From: Maea johnstoni
Taxonomy: Eukaryota; Annelida; Polychaeta; Spionida; Magelonidae
Assembly (NCBI GenBank): GCA_963942565.1
Contig: OZ012685.1
Coordinates: forward strand, 1,093,147 to 1,157,146
DNA: 64,000 bases
Direction: 5' to 3'
Shown here: positions 1 through 12,357 of the stretch, piece after piece
Layout: every line of letters starts with the position of its first letter
Numbering within the stretch: the stretch's first letter is position 1
Notes under the pieces: model-generated
Databases searched by the model: none
Told to the model about the DNA's origin: nothing
The model's input: only the letters and a program-made list of their open reading frames with translations
Translations under genes and position numbers: made by a program

Positions 1-233
1 TCTTAAGTTCAGCATAAAGTCTGGCCATTTTTTATGCCTCATATTTCGGCTAATTTCTTTATATGCCTCAAGCTTCCTTGCGATATTTTCAATTTCCAAA
101 GGGAACATTGACTTGGAATGGGTTGAAGATGTTTAGGGAAGGGATTGCCCCTAGGAGTCTTGTAATAGCGCTGGTCATCAATCATTGATCTGCTGTGGTA
201 CATGTCTGATAACAAAGCTACAGAGAGACAGAC

Positions 234-307
234 TGCTATCATAGTGCACCATTCGTCTAGCTCAGGTTTCCTAGAATCTAGACTAGCTACTAGGCTAGGG
301 TTCCAGT

Positions 308-387
<80 letters not shown>

Positions 388-559
388 ATCATAGCGCACC
401 ATTCGTCTAGCTCAGGTTTCCTAGAATCTAGACTAGCTACTAGTCTAGGGCTTCAGTAGATAAAGAGAGAGAGAGAGAGAGAGCTATCATAGCGCACCAT
501 TCGTCTAGCTCAGGTTTCCTAGAATCTAGACTAGCTACTAGTCTCGGGTTTCAGTAGAT
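234..559. repeat. Compound minisatellite with (GA)n tracts
   Basis: A unit of about 75 bp (GCTATCATAGCGCACCATTC ... CTAGTCTAGGG) occurs three times, beginning near 234, 386 and 483. The copies are separated by GA tracts of very different length: about 77 bp at 310-386 and about 17 bp at 466-482. The single-copy part is nearly identical between copies, which suggests recent unequal exchange or slippage. Confidence 0.85.
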
Positions 560-838
560 AATGGTTTTCTGTTCTCTGTTCTGTTCGCTGTTAGATCATG
601 CAGGCGCTAAAGGTGGTCTCCCTTGTCAGTCAGAGACAAGAAACTGGAAATATCTCACTGTGGTCCACCCGGTGAGCAATGAAAGAACTAAGTCAGGGTC
701 GACACAGTTTTGAGTTGGTACCGCTTTCATGTTAAATATATAGAGATAAAAATAAATTTCTTGGTCTTGGAGTAGGCTACCTAGAAATAAGTATAAGGAG
801 GGAAGGAATGGCTTATTACGTCGCTTTCAACAACTTAG

Positions 839-990
839 GTCATATCGCAACGAGATAGTTCCAAGGGGTCTTTCAGTTGCAGAACGACCATAGGCAGTCC
901 TCCACAGCGCCGCACGTATGTATAGCGACCAGGCCAGCCCGCTTTTGTGAGCCACGCATCGTAACCACTAGGCCACGGCGGATCCCCAGA
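839..990 (-). mobile_element. tRNA-derived SINE, family B
   Basis: Read on the minus strand, the element starts with a pol III A-box-like tRNA head (GTGGCCTAGTGGTTACGATG). It continues into a body ending near 839 that is shared with a second copy at 2499-2640 (for example CCACAGCGCCGCAC versus CCACAACGCCGCAC). No clear B box is visible, so the head is degenerate. Confidence 0.45.
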
Positions 991-1201
991 ATCAAACATA
1001 TTCACACATTCAGGCAGTAATATTTCATATAAACACACTTGACTATAGTACTTCGTCTCTTGTTTTTCAGAATGTTTTCATTTGAATTCCAGTTTTACCT
1101 TTCTCTTACTTACCTGGCTTTACTATATTTAAAAAGCTATGGATGACATTAGTATGATTTTGTAAAGATACTTATAGCAAAATTGGCAAATACACATACT
1201 T

Positions 1202-1266
<65 letters not shown>
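1202..1266. repeat. (CTA)n microsatellite
   Basis: About 21 perfect copies of the trinucleotide CTA/ACT. A (CT)10 run follows at 1739-1760. Confidence 0.95.
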
Positions 1267-1969
1267 GTCTATATGGACTAATGGGAAATTGACATCCTTT
1301 TCCCAGCATATACCCTGGGCGCATACAAATGCATCATGTTTGTCTTATAATAGGGCATACCAGATGTAACCATGAACAATAACCGCACATTCCAAAATCG
1401 CTGCTTTATCATTCGGGGGCAATTAAGCAGTATAGGCGTAATGCATGGTTGAAATAAGATAAACAGGAAAGAGAGTGTTTTACTTTGCCTAGGATGTGGA
1501 AACAATTGTCCTTAGCAATAAACTGTGAGAAGCGGATGTTTCGATTGGGGTGAAATATGTTTCAACTATTAAAACGTGCAAATGCATTCTAGCGAATGTT
1601 GTCCAACTAACAAGATGTTATAATATTTATATTGGACATATAAACAATTAATCATTTAGATGTGTAATTAGCCAACGAGTCGTGAAATAATCCTCTAATA
1701 ATTCATCATTATCATCTTAGACAAATATACGTATCTTGCTCTCTCTCTCTCTCTCTCTCTGACCATCATCATAATTATTACCATCACCATCAAAGCTGTT
1801 TTATTGATTGGCATTGACCTTTTAAACAGGGACTTGTGATCATCATTGTGACACCAAAGACCTGCCTATTTATTAACTGTTTCCGGGTCAGAGGTTAAGA
1901 CAGGAATTATGCCAGCCATACCTACAGCAGAGAGACAATGCTGCCGCACGTCATCTCGCCGCGAGCTAT

Positions 1970-2347
1970 GTCACGTGACCGCGAATCTGCCGTGTTCACT
2001 GACAGACTTGAAAAATCCGTGAAGTCGAAAATTACCACTTAACAAACTGCCTACGCCAAACAATAGAAATCAACTACAGAAGTCCTTGAAGGCTTGATAT
2101 GAAAACGCTTTTGAAGTTGGTAAAATTCAATCATTTCCAAGTGCACTACGTTACAAGATTCCAGCATTTCACGTTTTCAATGATACACTTTTCCAAAGTT
2201 CAGGCTTTGGAGTTACCATGTTCATCAATTTCCACATTCCATTTTTGTGAATTCTAAGTGACCGGTCGACTCGCGCATGCGCACTCGTTTACTCTTTCAC
2301 CTGGTGCTGGTTGGTCTCCTGTCACATCACACTGAGCCGGTGATTGG
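1970..2347. promoter_or_regulatory. CpG-richer patch with E-box, NRF1-like and CCAAT motifs
   Basis: Three promoter-type motifs cluster here: GTCACGTGAC (palindromic E-box, USF/TFEB type) at 1970-1979, GCGCATGCGC (NRF1 consensus) at 2273-2282, and an inverted CCAAT box (ATTGG) at 2343-2347. The surrounding DNA has more CpG than its neighbours. A 64-codon + strand frame with a hydrophobic N-terminus starts inside the NRF1-like site at 2277. No splice or poly(A) evidence ties it to a gene, so this is a candidate only. Confidence 0.25.
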
Positions 2348-2498
2348 CCACGCTGCCGCCCGCGGCCTCAGGGACAGGTGTGATGTGGTCACCGGTAGCC
2401 AGAGCGACGAACAGACAGACCCAGCTGCTGCTAGGCAACCTGCCAGTTCTTGGTGGCCAGCAGAGTTATGAAATTATAGGGATGGGTAGATCCCTTGA

Positions 2499-2640
2499 TC
2501 ATATCGCGACGAGATAGAAACCCGCAACCGCGAAGAAAGCCCCTTCTCTTTGCGAATAATTCCAAGGGGTCATTCAGTTGCAGAAGCATCATAGACAGCC
2601 CTCCACAACGCCGCACAATTATATAGCGACCAGACCAACG
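2499..2640 (-). mobile_element. SINE family B, second copy without tRNA head
   Basis: Same body as the element at 839-990: ATCATATCGCGACGAGATAG at one end, then TCCAAGGGGTCATTCAGTTG, then the CCGCAC ... TATAGCGACCAG block. This copy has about 40 extra bases inside the body and no tRNA-like head, so it is probably 5'-truncated. Confidence 0.4.
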
Positions 2641-3879
2641 CAAATATTTCAAGTGAAACATTAGAAAATGCAACTTCTTAAAGTTGGTCACATTCATTAA
2701 TCCTGACATGTTTGGCCAAGCTGTTAATCATAGGGCAGCGAGGCATCTGTGGTTCCTTCGTATTCCGAAAATTTCAGGAACTTTTTACCCTTATTAAAAG
2801 TTACTTGCATACGTTTTTCTGCCGATACTTGATGCATGCAGCATGGTTATCTGGGAGCTAACGTTATGGGCCGTGCTGTAACATATAGCTAACCCTCCCC
2901 CTGTCTGTTAAGCCTGTCATCTAAATGCCTCCCAGCTAAATAACAAGCTCTTGGTGGGGGTCATAGCCTCTTATCAGGACAGCAAACTTGCCCCTAAAAC
3001 AACTAACACAGGTGGTGCTGATAATTACTGTGTATGCTCTATAATCAGTGCTTAATGCTAATGATCAGTTCACTGTACATCTCCAGGCGGCGCCCACACA
3101 TTGCCGTGCTCAGCGCGTGCACGCACGCATGCGCGCAGCTTCTCTCGACATAGAGAAGGCCGTCACTTGCCAAAAAAAAATATATATAATGATATTGAAT
3201 TGTTATGTAAATAAATTTCCTACCCACACTAATAAGTTCCTCTAGAAAGTATCATCTGGATCTATGGTACTTTTTATTACATACTGGGAATTACGAATCA
3301 GTTTGAAAAATATATTCAAGGAGATCTGTTGCTAGAGACATAATCAATATTTCTCCTTCAACTATGCCTTAGCCTGAAAAATCATCAGAATTAACAGGCT
3401 GCTTTTTGTCGATGTGAGCAATAGAGGGTTTTAATCTGGCAATCTGGGTTTATATGGTTAAGCGAAAAACCAAAACCTGCTCAAGAAACCTCCAATCTTA
3501 ATAATTTATATGCTACGTGTCTATACTATGAAAGATGCCTTTTTTCCTGTTAAACTAACCTGGCTAGAAAGACCTCTTTAGACTTGTCCAATCAGAGACG
3601 TTGGAAACATTATAGGAATGGTTTGCTTTTTGCAGCTGATACATGCTGCTATTCCTCTCTAGCACCATTTTTCATCTCTTATGACAATCCGTCCCTTACA
3701 GTTGTGATCCCTATCGTACAGCACATTCACACTATATATAGAACTCTCTATTTCTTTTTCAATCAGCTAGTTGATATACTAATAGCAGACATAAGGTGGC
3801 CGGGTTCATTGCAATGCCCCCTCCTCGTCTCAGCCCTGCTGTTAGGAGCATAGCTTTGAGTTAGGGTTAGTGTAGTGAC

Positions 3880-4065
3880 TACCATCATTCCCTGGGATCG
3901 GTATCTGTTTAGTGAATAGTAGTGGAACAAGTTTTTGGGTTCGATAGCGGTTCGAGGCATGTTAGAAAGTTCCCAATGACTAGTCCAGCTACCCCCGTCG
4001 TCAGCAACTCTCTAGTCACGGCTTAGCCTTATTATGGCAGAAAAGTGACGATGAACGAAATTCCA
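3880..4065 (+). mobile_element. tRNA-derived SINE, family A
   Basis: A tRNA-like head with B-box-like GGTTCGAGGC (near 3950) is followed by GTTAGAAAGTTCCCAATGAC and a tail TAGTCACGGCTTAGCC ... ATGGCAGAAAAGT. The body and tail match the + strand copy at 11270-11405. Confidence 0.4.
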
Positions 4066-4544
4066 ATTCTGAGTTCAACCAGTGCGTAGGTATCAGTTAG
4101 GAACCTCACCTCTCCATCCTCGTCCCCACATTTCTCATGTTCTCATCCTCTCAGCATTGTCGTCGTTTCTAGGATTCAGGGATGAGAGAGCGACGTCAGT
4201 GGGAGTTTTCTACTTGTGGTGGTGGTAGTGTTGGAGTGTTTATAAGGTCAAGCCGTGTGTAGGCTTCCCCTTAGTCAGGGGGTCTAACCTGTTTCCACTG
4301 TAGCGCGGCATCTGAATTCTCCACGCTGCCTTATCTGGTTGTTCATCTACACATGTGACTAGATGCGACACGACACTTGCATGTTCACATCAGCTTAGAG
4401 ACTGTAAGGGCAGCAGGCGCAGGCCGTACAAATGTTCCCCCTTGTTTCTCATTATAACCCATTCACGCCAGCATTGATTTGGAAATGTTGTTATCGTCAC
4501 CATTTCTGCTGAATAGAGGCTAGATCGTAACTAGCCATTTGTAG

Positions 4545-4665
4545 ATAGTGAAGGAATCCAAAGTACCCAGGAAAACCACCGCCTAACCAATCTTAAGGTA
4601 CTGGCAACCTATTCACATTCTCCTAGCTGGATTCGAACTCGAATAGTGGTCAAAGACAACGAGTG
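4545..4665 (-). mobile_element. tRNA-derived SINE, family A (minus strand)
   Basis: On the minus strand a B-box-like GAGTTCGAATCC is followed by GAATGTGAATAGGTTGCCAG and GGTGGTTTTCCTGGGTACTT. The same order of blocks occurs at 11270-11405. The block resembles the conserved central domain found in SINE superfamilies of many invertebrates (from memory, not searched). Confidence 0.4.
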
Positions 4666-6131
4666 ATCACATCTTAAATCGTGGTTGCATCTTTGTTTCA
4701 GTTGAAAAAACAACAACTTAGGAATAAGACACCAATTCTCAAAATGTTTGAAGGACAGTTTAATTCCGATAACCATTTCTACAAAGACGTACTTTTTTAA
4801 CGGTATACTATAATAATCAGGCTTTCCATTGGAAGATATCTTTCTCAGTACCTGCCGTATTTATTTTTCTTGTTTTATATGTCAATGCCGAGGTATATCT
4901 GTTAGACTGGTATAGAAGAAGGTATGACATACCGCATACGTAACGCAGAAATCTGAACGTCCTTCAATGTTTCTATGAGAGCCAAGTTCCTCCTCAAAAG
5001 GTGAAGAAATAAAAGACCCAAAAACTCCATGTAGAATGATTGGCTGCTTCAGTATCTGGCATTAGTTCTATCATGTATTTGTTTTAATTTGTAAAGGCAT
5101 GGGTTACTAGTTCAACCGACTGTATTTTATTTTTTGCAGTATATATGTCAGTAACGAAATGTCTATTGTGGGAATAACATATTGCAAATATCAAAAGTTC
5201 AGTAAAGGATGATTTATTTTTCGAGAAAAACATGATGAGCATAACGAGTGCCAAGTGAACGAATGGTTCACGCGACGAAATCTGTAAGGAGACAACTAAG
5301 ATATAGGTGGACGAGAAACATCAGTCTTCGCCTTGCCCTTATGGCGTTTAGGAATGCATTGATTTGTGAGAGTGGCGAGTGAAGTGTGACTAGTTGAGGT
5401 ACCTGTGCCAGAGGCCTACAGGTGAGCTATAGTAGGTTTGGTACAGCAGGCGAGGTGCTCTGTGACGCATACCTGGATAGCACCCTTGCTCATGACGTAC
5501 ATGCATGCTCTGACAACTTTGAACATAACTCCTCAATCAGAGTCAGGTTTGAAATATTTGAGTTTTTTTGTATTGTATGTCTATTGACAGTGTTCATTTA
5601 GGTACAAAATCAATATAATATAAATATATAAGGGAACAGAAAGTAAATAGATAACAAAATTAGGTATACCAAAAAATGTAAGCGAAAATACATGATTCTA
5701 GTTCACAAAGTTACTAGAATATTTTCAGTCAGATACTTCTCAAAATGTTGGTTTTTCTCAAGGTATTTTGCTGTGTGTGATGCGGTGAGGCCAGGTGTGT
5801 ATTCCATGTGTGATAGGACTAATCCATCTCAGTCTGTCAGGCTGACTCAGGTGACACGAGGTGACAGGTGACCCATACCTGAGCTCAGCCAGAAAACCCT
5901 CCTAAATATACAACTCTCACTTACCACAGGCCTAACGTACACCAGGGCAAACCGTGGACTTATTATAGTGTATGTAAAGAGGGCTTGGAGGATCAAAAGT
6001 TCAAAGTGTTTAACCAGCTGCTTATAGATAAAGTCAAAGCTCATTATTAGTAATCTGCTGTGTAGAGTAAATAGATAAACTTGCTTGTGCATACCAATCT
6101 CTCCAAATTGGAAATATTCTGCACAGTGACA

Positions 6132-6534
6132 TGCCATGTTTACGAAAGACCATACGTGACAGGCAGGAAAAAAGCAAATTTTCTTCGAAAATTTTTCCCA
6201 AAAGTGACAGAAGAATATTTGAATTCTATTGCACTTTTTTCAAAAAGTGTTGGAAAAATTTTGATTTCTTTTCTAACATTTCCAAAAAGTGTTGGAAAAA
6301 AGCTTTGATTTTTCCTACGTTTTCGCGCGTTTTTTTAATCCTTTATACGGAGGAGCATAAGTGACAAACAGAAAAAAATCAAATTCCCTTTCAACTCTTT
6401 TTTTCCTAAAATATAGGGAAAAAATCAAATATTTTTCCAACACTTTTGAAAACGTGCAAAAAAATTCAAATATTTTTTTCCAACATTTTTTGAAAAGTGT
6501 TAGAAAAACTGATTCTTCTGTCTGTAACATGTGC
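6132..6534. mobile_element. Hairpin MITE, long member
   Basis: An imperfect inverted repeat built from blocks such as AAAGTGTTGGAAAAA and their complements (TTTTTCCAACAC). The left end, TACGAAAGACCATACGTGAC, matches the left end of a short element at 14668 (TACGAAAGAACATACGTGAA). The interior is A/T homopolymer-rich and folds back on itself more than once. It has no coding content. Confidence 0.5.
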
Positions 6535-7049
6535 TATTTCATACCTTTATTGTGGGTTAGGCCTTACTACAAATTAGCATATCACTTTATAAGTACTAAG
6601 TATAGGTAACACTTTATAAGCACGCCTACGTTTGTGTACCAACATGTTGACATCCAAGCAATCTTGTGTAACAGGTAGTATTCCTCTTAAAGATGGATGT
6701 TTTGACATCAAAGCTGCCACACATTTCCGCGAAGTAATTATTACTTTCATCACCCTGGCCACCACGGTTGCTAATTAGTGCCCAAGGCCATGTGGTCACA
6801 TATGTTTGTACAAGCATTAGACAGGGCTAGCGGCACGGACACGTGTTATTTTGCGGCACATATTGTACACACACCAGCCAGGGACGGACATCATCCAGGG
6901 TCAATAGGGGAAGGGAGGGGCCCTCCTTTAAATGGTATGAGTTGAGTGTATCCAGAGTTTTTCGGAACTAGGGTTGGATGCCATGTGTCGGCAGTAGAAT
7001 GGGTGTAGTAGGGGGGGGGGGGGAGTTTGACTGTAACATGTTCGTGTTC

Positions 7050-7093
7050 GGCGTTCATTTACACTACAGAGGTCTGTAGTGTAAATGAACGCC
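7050..7093. repeat. Perfect 20-bp hairpin
   Basis: GGCGTTCATTTACACTACAG is followed by a 4-base loop (AGGT) and then its exact reverse complement. It lies just right of a poly-G run (about 7009-7023). No terminator or transposon ends are evident around it. Confidence 0.8.
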
Positions 7094-7187
7094 GCTACGC
7101 GTCGCCACCGTCGCGTTCTATAATTAGCTTCCAATTACTTGTGACGTCATCAAAACTGTAAAATCGCTAATTTCACTGATTTAAAAA

Positions 7188-7470
7188 AGGTTATTTAATT
7201 TCCTAAACGTGTATTCTTAGTACAATTGGTCCATTGAATGTATCCATGCTGTTTGCCCAAAACAGAGTGGACGCTATCATACATAACTGGAAGAACCATG
7301 TTTTCTTTAATGAAACAATCCATGGCGTTCCACTAAGGCATTCGACGTCTTTGAAGCCGCCTATCGGCGGGTTCCCGAACCTCGCGTCGAGAGACTCGAA
7401 CCTGCGACCTCACGACCCTGGGAAAGAGTCTTTGCTGGATCCCAAGCCATGGGTGAAGGTGTAGAAATTA
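7188..7470 (-). mobile_element. tRNA-headed dispersed repeat, family C
   Basis: The body (7190-7395) matches, in inverted orientation, 38350-38550 and 60178-60378, including GTGTATTCTTAGTACAAT, TGAATGTATCCATGCTG and GAAGCCGCCTATCGG. Read on the minus strand it is preceded by an A-box-like TGGCTTGGGATC (near 7445) and a B-box-like GGTTCGAGTCT (near 7400), as in a tRNA-derived SINE. The other two copies lack the head. Confidence 0.45.
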
Positions 7471-7939
7471 GGCCGTGTAGTATACTCGTCATCACCATAT
7501 AGATTTCTAACATTGGGTATGTTATATGCTAAGCTTACCACGCATTGTGCTATCGATTCCCATTGCGGTACAACTTTCGACTTAACATAAAGCTGGCAAG
7601 GAAAATGGTTTTCAAGAATTGAAATCGTTTTAATGACCATTTTTCAATTTGATAACATTTAGAAACGACATTCAAGGTCAATATTTCACCACAGGTCAAC
7701 GTCTATTTTTCAGCAGATATTTCCCATAGAATGTATAGTAAAATGACCCCCTTTGCCATGTACAGTCCGTTGGGCACATCATTATAAAAAAAATACCCTG
7801 AGTGTGCCATATGGTGATGTTGTCTTTAAGTGGGTAGTTGGTATCAGTTTAGGGCATGTGATTATCCCAGAGATCAGGTTTACGGTCGACTTCCTGCTCA
7901 CAGGACGAGCTTGTCGGGTGGACGTCGTGCAAGGACACG

Positions 7940-7960
7940 TGACGTCATATCGTGACGTCA
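7940..7960. promoter_or_regulatory. Twin perfect CRE sites
   Basis: Two full cAMP-response palindromes, TGACGTCA at 7940-7947 and 7953-7960, sit 13 bp apart (just over one helical turn), with an E-box core CACGTG overlapping the first. The rest of the left part also has scattered single CREs, for example near 7141, 17246 and 18844. Confidence 0.3.
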
Positions 7961-8406
7961 TTGATAAGCCAATGTGCTCTGCCAGCTCGGACATAATGTT
8001 CCTGGTAATTGCTACTTCTAAGAATGTAGGCATGAAAATAGTGACCACCTAAAGCAGTCACTTATATGTATCTCAATCGCTTATGTTATCTCTTGCTATG
8101 TCGATATCAGTTATCTAAACCCATTGTTATACAGATACGAACGGCAAGAGAAAGATTCCTGTGAATGTTCTTATTGTTTCTTTGGGTCGTACAGGGGCAC
8201 GGATATCTTGCATCCCCTCGCCGACATTCTTCTACAAATAGCAACGTACTTTGCTCTCTTCGTTGTTAAATTCTGTTTTCCGCCTGAAAATGAAAACAAC
8301 AATAGCAGAAATATATACAAACTACATCTTTACATCTGCAAAAACAAACAAAAACACGTTCAAACATTTGGTACACCAATGATGCAATGGCCATAATGGA
8401 TATGTG

Positions 8407-8538
<132 letters not shown>

Positions 8539-11269
8539 CAGGGATTTGGCCTCGTGTCTGTTGTTATTGAAGGCATCTAGGGATTGTGCTCATTATGTGA
8601 GTGGGAAACGGAGGGCCTGGTTGAGAAAGTTGTAGCTATTACGACTAACTTAAAGTTCCTGTGACCAACGTTCAAAGCATTCCCAGAAGCCAGGAATCTC
8701 GTATTTGTTCCATGTCGCCATGGCAACAGATGAGCTATCTACTTAGATACTTAAGAGTGGCTTTGGGCAATGTGGTCATTTAGAAGACCTGGTCAGTGCA
8801 TGGCCTGCGTGCTGGTGCACTAACCAAAACATCGCTTGACCGAATTATCAGCAAGCGCAAGACGCCACTCCTAGTGAAAGAATATTTTGGACATTAGTCT
8901 GTAGATATTTTGATCATACGAGAAGTAATAAACTCAAACACTAATACAGTGACAATCTGATCGTAAGTGGAGAAGAAATCGAGTTAAACACTATGATGTA
9001 AAGGAATTTACTTGAACACCAATACACTTATCTTTTGACCTGAAGTAAAGGAGTCAAACTGAATACTTTATCATTTCTAGTGAAGGAATGGACGTAAACG
9101 CTAGTATATTGATCTTTTGATTTGAATTGAAAAAAATCAACTTGAACATCCGTATTTTGATATTTTGATGGACTTAGTCATTAACCCATAGGGACCCTGC
9201 ATGGGCGGCACTCTTATCATTCGATTCCTGGTATTCTCAGAGATGTTTTCCTCCTAGCACTGCTGATGAAACAGTTTCTAGCTATCGCAATAAAATACTT
9301 CAGTAGCAAATGAGTGCCCAGTAAGTAATGCCGCGTATTCCATGTTAAGGGCTTTCACTTCATGGACTGTATACCAGTCGGTGGGAACTGTTTTATCAGA
9401 GCAGCCATGGAGCAATAAGAGTGCTTTCTCCTCTACTCATAAGATTACCACTATCTCCTACTAAAAGCAACATTGGATTTAATCACAAAATCCGGTTCTT
9501 AATCTTCACTTCCTGGCATTATTCAAATCAAGAAACATGATAATCTAGATAGTGTGCCTTGTTTAGTGTATCTGCTGGATTAGAAAGCTTTTAGTAGACA
9601 CTTAGTGCCTCGCGAGGCAGATGTCAGGGCAGAAGTTTGACGCGAATCTCGTGGCGTTATTGCGATAGGGTTCAAGAGTATTATAAAGCTACGTCAGCCA
9701 CACGCAGTCTCAGGCTTTGTTTATGTGCTCTGTTGTCTTTATTACCAATGAAACCCCTTTTACGCTATCTGTGTGATTATCATTTATGTGACCTCGATTT
9801 TCTAGTTTTGCCTCACAGCCCAAATCAAGAATAATTACTCGTTGTTTAACTCAATGTTTGTTTCATATCATAAAACTTAATGTTATCCCATCTGGTGCTT
9901 CTGAAACGAAATGTATGTTCCTTTTATCATTAAGGCCATGTTTCTAACATGTAATACCGCTTTTTTCCGGCACAACCCAGGCCCTGACTTTACTTAAAGT
10001 CGCCTATCAGTCAATAATAAATGTGCACATGCATTATTTCCTTATTACATGTCTTACAGAAAAAAAAAACGTTTGCAAACGAATGACGTTTAACGAGGGT
10101 ACTAAAGTCTATAAGAATTGCTTTGTTATGCAATTCGGTATCAATAAACATAACTGATAGCGGATATAAAATCAAATTAGATGATTGAGGTCGTATATTC
10201 CTCCCCTCTCATCAGGAAATTGGCAGGTTTAATATGCTATCTGTGTTAGTGTATTTCATCTTGCCGTATGCTCTGTGATATTGACTAGCCGCAGGAATGT
10301 GACCTTGGAATTTCACCACGTGTGAGTTGGGTGCCACTTCTTTTTGCCTCTCGCCAATACCGCTAGTTTTAAGGAGGCGCTGGCTTTAATCTGAACACCC
10401 CGCTTTAGGTGCCAGGATGTACGAAAAACCAGAACGTGCTGAACTAGTTTCGCCAGAAAGACATTAATTCGGAAGAACCCTTTTTTGACCCAAATCCATC
10501 ATTTTTGTGCATGATTCACATGTGGGTTTTGCGCTGATTGTTTTTTCCAAGTTTGTTAAGGTGGTGCTGGATTAACACATTGACATAGACCCCGGTCCTG
10601 GCCACACTGAACTGGATTCACTTTCAATTGTTTTGCCAGTTGAAATGTCATATGTCGTTGATGGGAATGAGTGAGATGAGATGGGTATAATGAGACTTCT
10701 TTCACTAATTGCATTAAGTGTTCAGGCTATTCAAGGAATATACTTTTCTTGGAATACTAGTTTGTTATGACAAATCGTGAGGTCAGGAAATCACTGAGAA
10801 CTGCTTCAATGAAAGGATCTGCTACATCAGTCATAACATATAACTCATACTTGGAATGCCATTCATCTGAATTCTATGAAAACCATTCCTGCGGAAACAA
10901 GACACATACCGGTGGACTTATACTTCCTTGAACTGGTTTCACTTTCTTAGTCTGAGTTGCCAGGGTATTTTTATCATTTTTCTTTTCAATGATATAGGTT
11001 CATATCTCGTCTATGATTCCACACCTTGAAACCTTACTTCCTATAAGATAGGCATATTTCATGTTCAAATGTACGCATCATATGCACTATATCAAAGTAT
11101 AGCTCGTTGCCATGGCTAATTGCCTAGCAATGGGGCAGGAAAGATACCATTGGCATCTTCTGGAGCAGCAATATGTCAGCATCTTTGCCCAAGGCCAAGA
11201 GAAGAGCATTCTTGTTTCTAATAGCTAGCCTGTCTTGCCATTCACAACCACTCAATGTTACTTTCTTTC

Positions 11270-11405
11270 TACAGTCTAGGACGGGTCATGTGAGAAAGTT
11301 GACAGTGACTTGGGTCAGGCGGTTGTTTTCGCCGAGTACTCAGGTTTCCTCGACCACTTACAACTAGCTAGTCACGACTAAGCCACACTATGACAGAAAG
11401 TATAT
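11270..11405 (+). mobile_element. SINE family A
   Basis: Contains GTGAGAAAGTTGACAGTGAC, then GCGGTTGTTTTCGCCGAGTA and CAGGTTTCCTCGACCAC, then a tail CTAGTCACGACTAAGCC ... ATGACAGAAAGT. The middle matches the minus-strand copy at 4545-4665 and the tail matches the copy at 3880-4065. Confidence 0.45.
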
Positions 11406-12056
11406 AATCAGGAATCTTGTTTTGTCTGAAGGCGGCTTGATTGTCGTGTCCAGAAGCACAGTGAGTTGCAAAAAAAGACTTTCAAAACAAACTAACGTGT
11501 TTCGCCTCATGCAAAATATTCAAATTGCTTCACTGGAAATTCTCAAAATGTTTCATAGCATTCGCCGCAATATGTGAAACATTGAAATAAGGTTTGAAGA
11601 GTAATGATGATTACATAACTTAACGCTAACAACAATACTGGTCGATTCCCATGAAATTCATCTTCATCTGTTTTAGATGAGAACAATAAATCATTTGGTA
11701 ACCAGGTAGATATTGCTACTCTTCGGACTTATGCAAACCATGTTTTATTTTTCTCTGGCCTGAAGGCCTGTAGCTTCGTAACAGATCCGGCTCACTCTTG
11801 CAGAAACTAGTTTTTAAACACACGCAGTATGTTTTCTCTGCTACGCCTATTACGCCTATTACTCCGTGGCCTGCAAGCGCGTTCAAACATATGCCGCAGC
11901 ATGTCGCCGAGGGTGGGCTACAGATATAGGCTGTTACAGGTCAATGCTAAAACAACATATTCACCCAATCCACATTTCTCAAAACCGCGAGTGATGTTTC
12001 AAGACATGGTCCTCAGCGGCTATGAAGAAGAGTAGGGCTACGTGCAGGGACTGCGG

Positions 12057-12357
<301 letters not shown>

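Noticed and set aside
39-392. 117-codon minus-strand frame with a Ser-Leu run
   Set aside because: The run is the (GA)n microsatellite read in frame.
2277-2471. 64-codon frame with a signal-peptide-like start as BMP3 exon 1
   Set aside because: No similarity to BMP3 propeptide starts and no downstream propeptide exon before 18647.
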